This document shows, in pieces, positions 56,500-64,000 of a stretch of DNA of 64,000 nucleotides. The DNA is from Callorhinus ursinus (taxonomy: Eukaryota > Chordata > Mammalia > Carnivora > Otariidae), in contig NW_020312894.1 of the NCBI RefSeq assembly GCF_003265705.1, positions 8,135,105 through 8,199,104 of the forward strand, read 5' to 3'. The notes beneath the pieces are model-generated. The model saw only the letters and a program-made list of their open reading frames with translations, had not been told where the DNA came from and made no database searches. Position 1 is the first letter of the stretch. Every line of letters begins with the position of its first letter. Made by a program: the position numbers and the translations under genes.

Positions 56500-56760
56500 A
56501 GCTAACATCAGCTGAGGTTCTAGAATGTTCTAGGCACTGATCTAAGCATTTCATATGCAGAAACTCATTTATTCCTCCTCACAACCCCAACCCCAGGACT
56601 AGGTACTGGTGTTATCCCTTGATTGTAGACGACGAAACTGAGGTCCAGGGAGTTGAAACATTTTCCCTAAGGTCACATGGCTGGTAAGTGGTTGAGCCAG
56701 ATTCAAACACAGGTACCTGGACCCCAGGACCCATGTGCTCAGCTAGGTCACTTCTGTGGC
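56500..56760 (-). repeat. MIR, near full length
   Basis: Reversed MIR from 'tctaggcactgatctaagca' through 'ctcctcacaaccccaacccc', 'gacgacgaaactgaggtcca' and 'ggtcacatggctggtaagtg' to 'ggacccatgtgctc'. Confidence 0.92.
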
Positions 56761-56939
56761 CTCCTGTCTAGAAAGTGAGTCCAACTGCCTATCAACCCAG
56801 GACGATCCAGGCTTACCTGGAGAAAGGAGCCCTCCGTCCTGGTGTCATCTGTCTGTACTTACAGATGTTGAGTTTGCTGTGACAAAGAGTTTAATTTTAA
56901 CATCAAACTCAATAGTCTGTTCTCTTATTGCTTCTGGTT

Positions 56940-57530
56940 AAGTGTGTTTCATTCCCAGGTTATACAGGCCTTCCCCCATGTTTTCCTGTAGTACGTACAG
57001 GGTTTCAGCTTTTATATTTAAATGTCTGATCCGTTTTGGATTTTGCCCCAGTGTATGGTGGTGAGCTCCAGGTCTGACTTTTTCCATATGGCTATCCAAT
57101 TGTCTTAACACCACTTAAAAAAAATTCATCTCTCCACACAGACTTGTGAAGGCGCCATTCTCATATAATAACTTTGCAGATGCTGTTGGATCTATTTCTG
57201 GATTTTCTTTTGGTCCCATTGGTCTGTTTCTTCATGTGCCAATACCAAACTCCTAATTACAGGCTGTACGGTATGTGTTAATGGCGGGTAGCCCTGCCCC
57301 CGTATGGCTCTTCTTTTTCTGGGTTCTTCTGGCTAGCTTTGCTGTTTTATTCTTCAGGATAAACTTTTTAATCAACTTGCCTAGCTCCAGAAAAAAAAAA
57401 AAAAAACGGGTGATTTTTTTTTTTTAATTGGAAGTGCATTCAATCTGTAAATTAACTTAGGCAGAAATGACATCTTTATGATGATGAGTCTCTTTAGTCA
57501 AGAGCATCGTATGTCTCTCCATCCAAAATA
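56940..57530 (-). repeat. old L1 (L1M-type) ORF2 fragment
   Basis: Reversed L1M: 'tgatccgttttggattttgc', 'ccatatggctatccaattgt', 'ggtcccattggtctgtttct', 'ttgcctagctccag', an A-run at about 57390-57406, then 'gaagtgcattcaatctgtaa' and 'gcatcgtatgtctctcc'. Confidence 0.82.
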
Positions 57531-57639
57531 AGATTTTGAGGGGAAAAATAAGTTTTCAGGGGACACATACAGAAGAATTCCTACTTAGGTGAACTTTAAG
57601 AAACATACAAAACAACAGTCTATACAGTTTACGGATTCA

Positions 57640-57880
57640 TACGAAAATTAGCATGTGAGTGATTCACACCATTTCAGGGCAGGAGTTATTTCCAGGGAAG
57701 GGGAGAAAATGAAATGTGCAGCTTTAACTGATTTTAAGTGATTTCAGAGGGAGAGAGAGAGAGAAATCTGAAGCAATTATGGCAGATGTTTGATCTTGGT
57801 GGAGGATAGTCTGTTATATTATTTCTTTATGCTTTTCTGTATGTTTGAAATGTTTCACACATTAAAAACAAAACAAAGGG
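57640..57880 (+). repeat. old L1 (L1M-type) 3'UTR
   Basis: 'gggaaggggagaaaatgaaa', 'tttatgcttttctgtatgtt' and 'tgaaatgtttcacacattaa' are the last words of L1M 3'UTRs on the plus strand. Opposite in orientation to the fragment at 56940-57530. Confidence 0.65.
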
Positions 57881-59649
57881 GAAATATAGCTGTTCCCATG
57901 GCTTACGGGGACTCCCCAGAAAATAGCACAGTTCAGTTTCCTTTTATGTGGCTGTGTAGTCACGTCTGCCCGTTAGGCCTCTGTCGGGGGAAGCCCGTAG
58001 TTCTTTCTGTGGAAAGGGATTTTATTAAAGACTTTGCAGCCGGCTCAGCAGCTGGAGTGGGAATATTTCCTTCCTTCAAATGGGCATCCTTAGCAGTTTC
58101 AAAGCAGACATGAGATGGTGTGAAATTTGGAGTTTAATGAAATCTTCCTGCAGCCGCCTGAATTTGTCATTGGAAGGGTCTCGCAGTATTAAAAACCTGT
58201 TTCTCAGTATGTTGTAAACAGCTCATTTTCCTCTACATCCAGCCACAAGACTTACACATCCCTAGGAAAAAACCCCAACAACTTCTAAATGGAAGAAGGA
58301 GCCGTGTCTCCTCCCGACTCTACAATGGTCTTAAAAGAACCCTATTAAAACAGCTGACAGGAAATTGTATTTTCATAAACTGACTTATTGTGCCATCCTG
58401 ATACTTCCTGTTTCAATAGGGACTTAAGAAAACAGTTTCAACGTTGAGTTACTGAGGCGGGTCATTCGGAACAATTTTCCTCTATGAGGAAAAGTTTTCA
58501 TTACTGAAAGTGGCCCGAATCAAGGCAATCGTGTTTTTTTCTGAATTCACCGCCTCCCAGGAATGCCCTGCAGGGGGACTAGGTGGCCTTGCCTCCACAT
58601 TCCGAGCTATGTTTGTTTTCTGAAGCGTGTGAGCTTAATGGGAGCCCAGCAGTTGGACACAATTCCTTCATTTCTATTCTCGGCTGTGGGCTTGCATATA
58701 TTACAATTGCCTCCTCGGGCCCACACCACGCCGGGCCCACACAAGGTCTCCAGAGAAATGAGCGTTGCGTTAGACACCCCGTTTTATGTGAAGAGAAACA
58801 GTGATGGGTAATTAGGCCAGAAGCAAGGCCCCCAGGGAGCCACCTCTGCCTCAAGGAATCCTTCTCCCGATCCCGTTCTTCCTTGAGGAAAGTCCCCACC
58901 AGCAACCTTAAAAAAAAAAAAAAAAAAAAGACTTAAATTGCTGGTGAGATAGTTAATTCTGAGAAAGAACTGCTAATAAACCTGAGACACCCCTTTGCAA
59001 AACATGCTAAGTCAAGCTGGGATTCCCAAGAAAGGCTCGAGAGAGTCTTTAGCGTCTCGAGGAAGAGAAAATCTCGAGGTAAGCTGACACATGTTGTTTG
59101 TCCCAACCTGGAAACAGAGAATGGAGGAGGGCTCTTAAGCAAGAATTTACCCCCAAAAATTTCCTGAAGAAAATATTTGACCTTGATTGAGTTTTTAATT
59201 GAAATCATGAACATCAAGAAAGAGATGGGAAAGGAAACGACACCGGTTTCCCGTTTAATTGTTGGTCTTTCCATTGGATTGGACGTGGAAATGCTCAGTT
59301 TCGCCCTGTGTGAGGGAATTGAGGCAGAACAGGGGCCCCGCCTGTGTGGAGAGTGATGAGGAATGGGCCCCACAAGGGAGACGTGAGCTGTGACTCAAGA
59401 GGTCCATGTCATGGCTCTTCATCTTTGTCCTTACACCTTCTCACCCGGCTGTTTCCTGAGGCTATTCGCCAACCCACCGCGCTCCCAGGCTGCAAACGTG
59501 CAGATATTTCTAGCTCCTCCCATTTCTTGGCCACCCACAGTTATCAGTGGTCAAATCGTGTGATTTAACCTCCAAATGCCTTTTTCATCTGCCCCTCATA
59601 GACCTCTGGCCGTGGATGGCATAACCCTCTAGGGAAACTTCCCAACTTA
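57881..59649. other. unique non-coding block, candidate conserved DNA
   Basis: About 1.8 kb without recognisable repeats except an A-run at about 58910-58929. Section 58000-58620 has the even texture and TAAT/GATA/TTCC word content common in conserved non-coding DNA. Three CTCGAG palindromes lie at 59036-59078. No exon with a recognised product was found. Confidence 0.4.
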
Positions 59650-60304
59650 CAGTCTGGTCTTCTTGGCCTCTTTAAACACCCCTGCATTGAGCTTTCCAAA
59701 GTACAGCTGGGATTCTGTTACTCCCCTGCTCAAGAACCTTCAAATGTTCCCCATTGTCGGCATCATGAAGTCCATGAACACTCAGGCTTCCCTTCCCAGC
59801 TCTGACTCGCCTCCAGTGGTGTCTCAGGTCCCTCTGGATTGCCCGGCTCCAGCCATCCCAGCCTCTCTTTGGTTCCTGAGTTCTGTAAGATCTTTCCAAA
59901 CTCAGGACATTTACATATGCTGTTTTCTTTACCTGGGACCCAGCACCCCCCTTTTGTCCTGGTTGGCTCTTTGTTCTTCAGATCTTGGCTTCAATCTCAC
60001 CCTCTCGGTGGAAATTTTGTGAATATCTATTAGCAATTCTGTTATGATACCACATTAACACAACATCCATCTTAGCAGTGATAATTCATATTTATTTACT
60101 GGCTTGTTTACTTGCTTATTATCTGTTTCATTATGCAGTTGTAAACTCCGCTTGTTTGCTATGTGTTTTATCATTAAACTGTAAACTCCCACAGGGCAAG
60201 AAATATGTCTTTCTTACTCACCCATGAATATTTAGTATCTAGCACAGCAAATGGCAGGTCGCAGACAATCAACAATGATTTATGGAATACATGAATGAAT
60301 ATTT
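59650..60304 (+). repeat. LINE-2 3' end, near complete
   Basis: Plus-strand L2: 'ttactcccctgctcaagaac', 'cttcaaatgttccccattgt', 'atgctgttttctttacctgg', 'actgtaaactcccacagggc' and 'aagaaatatgtctttcttac', then the terminal 'atacatgaatgaat'. Confidence 0.85.
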
Positions 60305-60490
60305 AGGATAAATTATTAGAAGTAGAATTATTGTATCAAATGGACTGTGCACATTTTGGGGGTTTTTGATGCATGTTTCCAAACTGCTTTCCAGAGAAGT
60401 GTGCAGACTTGCACTCTACTAGCGGTGTGTGCTATTGACCATCTCTCTCCGTGTCTTCCAGCACTGTGTATTATTTTAAAAATATTTGCC
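60305..60490 (-). repeat. old L1 host, left part
   Basis: 'ttattagaagtagaattatt', 'tttccaaactgctttccaga' and 'gacttgcactctactagcgg' are reversed L1M words. The sequence resumes at 62413 after the young L1. Confidence 0.65.
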
Positions 60491-60640
60491 TTTTTTCATT
60501 GCATATTTTTTTCCTGCTTTGTCGAAGATTATGTGACCATAGAGTTGAGGGTCCAGATCTGGGCTCTCTATTCTATTCCATTGGTCTGTATGTCTGTTTT
60601 TGTGCCAGTACCATGCTGTCTTGGTGATCACTGCTTTGTA

Positions 60641-60910
60641 CTATAGCTTGAAATCGGGCAACGTGATGCCCCTAGCTTTGTTTTTCTTTTTCAACATTTT
60701 CTTGGCGATTCGGGGTCTTTTCTGATTCCATACAAATTTTAGGATTGTTTGTTCTAGCACTTTGAAAAATGTCATTGGAATTTTGATCAAGATGGCATTG
60801 AAGGTATAGATTGCTCTGGGTAGCATAGACATTTTAACAATGTTCATTTTTCCGATCCATGAGCACGGAATGTTTTTCCATCTTTTTGTGTCTTCTTCAA
60901 TTTCTTTCAT
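60641..60910 (-). pseudogene. L1 ORF2 segment, inverted part
   Basis: An 89-residue open segment of ORF2 between the RT core and the C-terminal domain: [20 protein letters not shown], then [13 protein letters not shown] and [17 protein letters not shown], ending TLPDFKL. In an intact ORF2 this part lies upstream of the segment at 61016-62041 and on the same strand. Here it is inverted. Confidence 0.92.
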
Positions 60911-61015
60911 GAGTGTTCTGTAGTTCCTAGAGTATAGATCCTTTACCTCTTTGGTTAGGTTTATTCCGAGGTATCTTCTGGCTTTTGGTGCTATTGTAAA
61001 TGGAATCGTTTAAAT

Positions 61016-62041
61016 ATGCGATGGAAAAAAGACAGTCTCTTCAATAAATGGTGCTGGGGAAATTGGACAGCCACATGCAGAAGAATGAAACTCGACCATT
61101 CTCCAACACCATACACAAAGATAAACTCAAAATGGATGAAAGATCTCAATGTGAGAAAGGAATCCATCAAAAGCCTAGAGGAGAACATAGGCAGTAACCT
61201 TTTTGACATCGGCCACAGCAACTTCTTTCAAGATACATCTCCAAAGGCTAGTGAAACAAAAGCAAAAATGAACTTTTGGGACTTCATCAAGATAAAAAGC
61301 TTCTGCACAGCAAAGGAAACAGTCAACAAAACAAGGAGGCAACCCACAGAATGGGAGAAGATATTTTCAAATGACACTACAGATAAAGGGCTGGTATCCA
61401 AGACCTATAAAGAACTTCTCAAACTCAACACCCAAAAAACAAATAATCAAGTCAAAAAATGGGCAGAAGACATGAACAGACACTGCTCCAAAGAAGACAT
61501 ACAATTGGCTAACAGACACATGAAAAAATGTTCATCATCATTAGCCATCAGGGAAATTCAAATCAAAACACTGCGATACCACCTTACACCAGTTAGAATG
61601 GCAAAAATTGACAAGGCAAGAAACAACAAATGTTGGAGAGGTTGTGGAGAAAGGGGAACCCTCTTACACTGTTGGTGGGAATGCAAGTTGGTACATCCAC
61701 TTTGGAAAACAGTATGGAGGTGCCTCAGAAAATTAAAAATAGAGCTACCCTATGACCCAGCATGTACACTACTGCATATTTACCCCAAAGACACAGATGT
61801 AGTGAAAAGAAGGACCATATGCACCCCAGTGTTCATAGCAGCAATGTCCACAATAGCCAAACTGTGGAAAGAGCCGAGATGCCCTTCAACAGACCAATGG
61901 ATAAAGAAGATGTGGTCCATATCTACAATGGAATATTACTCAGCCATCAGAAAGGATGCATACCCAACTTTTACATCAACATGGCTGGGACTGGAGGCGA
62001 TTGTGCTAAGTGAAATAAGTCAAGCACAGAAAGTCAATTAG
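61016..62041 (+). pseudogene. L1 ORF2 C-terminal segment, open frame of 341 residues
   Basis: Continuous frame from [20 protein letters not shown] to the natural ORF2 end. It includes the C-terminal Cys/His-rich stretch (about residues 204-260 of the segment, with [20 protein letters not shown]) and the late word [16 protein letters not shown]. The RT and endonuclease domains are missing, so it encodes no working enzyme. The absence of stops over 1 kb points to a young insertion. The first ATG is incidental. Confidence 0.92.
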
Positions 62042-62412
62042 CATATGGTTTCACTTGTTTGTGGAACATAAGGAATAGCACGGAGGACATTAGGAGAAGG
62101 AAGGGAAAAATGAAGGGGGGGAACCAGAGGGAGAGATGAACCATGAACTTTGGTGCTTGTGCCAAAGGTAACATGAGAGACTATGGACTCTAAGAAACAA
62201 ACTGAGGGCCCTAGAGGGGAGGGGGCTGGGGGGATGGGTTAGCCCGGTGATGGGTATTAAGGAGGGCACGTTCTGCATGGAGCACTGGGTGTTATACGCA
62301 AACGATGAATCGTGGAACACTACATCAAGAACTAAGGATGTATTGTATGGTGACTAACATAACATAATAAAATAAAATTATTTTATTTTAAAATTTAAAA
62401 AAAACATTTGCC

Positions 62413-62530
62413 AATGTGAAGGTGAAAACGGTTTATGTGATAACTAACGGAGTTCAATGGTTTTTCATATTTTCCATTTTCCATGAATTTTATTTATTTT
62501 CTTTATTCCTCTTCATTTGGGGGCTTTTGG
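62413..62530 (-). repeat. old L1 host, right part
   Basis: 'aatgtgaaggtgaaaacggt' and 'gtttttcatattttccattt' continue the decayed reversed L1M of 60305-60490. Confidence 0.5.
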
Positions 62531-63179
62531 GGGGCTATTCACACATGTTTCTATGAGAATCACTCACTTGACTGTTGGTGTGCTGGAGGACAGTAGCTTT
62601 TGATTGCCCCGGCAAAACAACAGGCACACTTTTCACAGACACTTAGCAGGGGATCCTCTTCTCTGTTTTCAAATGTGGTTTGTATTTAAGACCCTTTAGA
62701 CGTCATCCGTTGTCTATGTCTCCATGACCTCTAAACCAGTACGGCAAAAACAAAAACCTTCAGACCAGTGGGTTGACATGATTGATTATGTTTTGTGTGT
62801 CTCCTCTGGAGCTTTGGGTGTTGTGTACACATAGACTCTGGCTCCCTGGGGGAAAGTTAAAGAGCTCTAAAAACAGTTGCCTTTTCTGTGTTTGTTTTAT
62901 TTTCCTCAGAAGAATGTCCGGCATTTTTTTTTTTTTTTTTTTTTATGTGGCCGACGAGATGGGGTGGGTCCTAAAGAGTCAGGGAATGTGCTTGTGCCAA
63001 AGCAGATATTACATGGGCGCTATGTCTTTGCACACCACTCTGGACAGAGGGTACTGAGATGCCTCAGGGATGGCCCCAGCTTGGGCCATAGGCATGCAAA
63101 TGTTTTCATAGTGGTTTCCTAGCAAGGGGCACCTGCGTGAACGTGACCTTGACTATGGGCAAGGGTCAGAGTCTACACA
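62531..63179. other. non-coding sequence with T-run
   Basis: A T-run of about 20 lies at 62924-62944. No gene or named repeat is recognised. Frames across the T-run give poly-phenylalanine. Confidence 0.4.
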
Positions 63180-63310
63180 TGGCTCCTTCCTTTATTCAGC
63201 AAGTATTTAGGAGATGGCATTTCAGAGCAGGACCAGAAAGGGGGGGCTTCTGCCCTCACAGACTCTGTCTTTTGGTGGAAGAGACAGATAATTAAGAAGT
63301 CAGCAAATAA
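63180..63310 (-). repeat. LINE-2 fragment
   Basis: 'cctttattcagcaagtattt', 'gccctcacagactctgtctt' and 'gacagataattaagaagtca' follow the reversed L2 3' end. Confidence 0.6.
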
Positions 63311-63524
63311 ATAGGGTGCCGGGGTAGAGAATCCTGGTAGGATATGCTTCCAATGAAGTGTTTGGAAAGAGAACACTGGGTCTTTCAGCCAACCACCAAG
63401 AGCTGCAAAGAGATGCATTGGACAGGTGTGTCTATTGACTGGAGACTTGTGAGGCCTCTGCCAGGCCCTGGGAAAGAAATTGTTTGTTGCCCACTGATAC
63501 CTATTCTCTCCTTTCCTAATACTG

Positions 63525-63925
63525 GAACCCCTGAGTTTTATCTGGGCACGAGACTGCCATGAAAGAAACTGGCCCTATGACTAAGTTCTGGCCAATGGGA
63601 TATAAGCAGAAAGGGGGTGTGCAATGTCTGCCAACTGTCTTTGATGCAAAAGGGTGTGCCTTCCCTTTTTCCTTCCTTCTTCCTTTTGGGATAAAAGGGA
63701 TGTAATGGTCGGTGCTCACGCAGCCTTCTTGGACTAGACTCAGGCTAATGATGAAAAGGTAACAAGATAGAAGGAGCCTGGGTCACTGACCTGGCGGAGT
63801 GCCATCATAGATCTAGATTGTCCACCTCTGACCTTGTTTACTTAAGAGACATAAAAGTCTACCTTGTTTAAGTTACTGTTACTGTGTGACCAATAATAGT
63901 ATTGTACACACAGCCAAAGTGACTC
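63525..63925 (+). repeat. ancient LTR-type repeat (ERVL/MaLR-like)
   Basis: 'actaagttctggccaatggg', 'taacaagatagaaggagcct', 'gggtcactgacctggcggag', 'accttgtttaagttactgtt' and 'gtgactcctaactgac' follow an old LTR consensus. Its AATAAA is degraded. Confidence 0.6.
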
Positions 63926-64000
63926 CTAACTGACGTAGGCCCTGTGGTAACATCATCTTGAGAGCAGGGATCATGCTTTAACTTATTTTATATCCCCTCT

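Larger units (their letters stand above)
60491..62399 (+). mobile_element. young LINE-1 with 5' inversion (twin priming)
   Basis: A 5'-truncated L1 in two opposed parts. 60491-61010 is ORF2 on the minus strand; 61011-62399 continues ORF2 and the 3'UTR on the plus strand, ending in an A-rich tail. Both parts reach the same L1 position: 'aatatgcaatgaaaaaa' (reverse complement of the left edge) and 'aatatgcgatggaaaaaag' (start of the right part). The flanks AAAAATATTTGCC (60478-60490) and AAAAACATTTGCC (62400-62412) are a 13-bp target duplication with one difference, at a TTTT/AAAAA site. Confidence 0.95.

Noticed and set aside
58560..58590. CTCF-like site (ctgcagggggactagg)
   Set aside because: Two core positions deviate from the usual motif, and no second feature supports a boundary element.
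1..64000. CRISPR arrays, operons, prophage or other prokaryotic systems
   Set aside because: All sequence features are mammalian. The tandem repeats present are microsatellites and minisatellites without spacer structure.

Overview
This is nuclear DNA from a carnivoran mammal. Five copies of a tRNA(Lys)-derived CanSINE are present. Their heads read GCGCCTGGGTGGCTCAG and they end in (AAATAA)n plus an A-run. Their body type matches bears, pinnipeds and mustelids better than dogs or cats, so an arctoid carnivoran is the likely source; this is recalled from the family, not searched. Everything else is typical mammalian: LINE-1 of several ages, L2, MIR, ERVL-MaLR-type LTRs, MER5A, microsatellites, and one 100-N assembly gap at 11401-11500.

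I find no convincing protein-coding gene or exon. Every long open frame is either a piece of L1 ORF2 (8797-12041, 36333-38027, 60641-62041) or a chance frame in low-complexity or GC-rich DNA. The window therefore looks intergenic, or lies inside a large intron.

Layout: 1-8.8 kb holds MaLR LTRs, old L1 3' pieces, MIRs, a TCTA microsatellite and a 640-bp ACAC minisatellite. 8.8-12.7 kb is a large minus-strand L1 with its 5'UTR but no 3' end. It carries a small retroviral-LTR-like RNA insertion and the gap. 12.7-19 kb has LTRs, a long ancient repeat and the first CanSINE. 19-23 kb is GC-rich with a GC-box minisatellite. 23-32 kb has old L1, two CanSINEs, LTRs, L2, a CpG-dense patch, a polypyrimidine tract and a young truncated L1 with 18-bp target duplications. 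32-44 kb is mostly unique DNA, with an internally deleted L1 at 36.3-38.0 kb. 44-46.3 kb holds a 244-bp duplication: one copy is interrupted by a CanSINE and the other keeps the empty site. 46-60 kb has MIR, L2, LTR and old L1 pieces between two unique blocks that look like candidate conserved non-coding DNA. 60.5-62.4 kb is a young L1 with a textbook 5' inversion, sitting inside an older L1.

No undescribed gene system was found. The best observations are histories of retrotransposition that can be read directly: a filled/empty SINE paralogue pair, a twin-primed L1, and a short polyadenylated LTR-like RNA copied into an L1. Family names were assigned from memory of the consensus sequences. 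Subfamily names and exact borders need RepeatMasker/Dfam.
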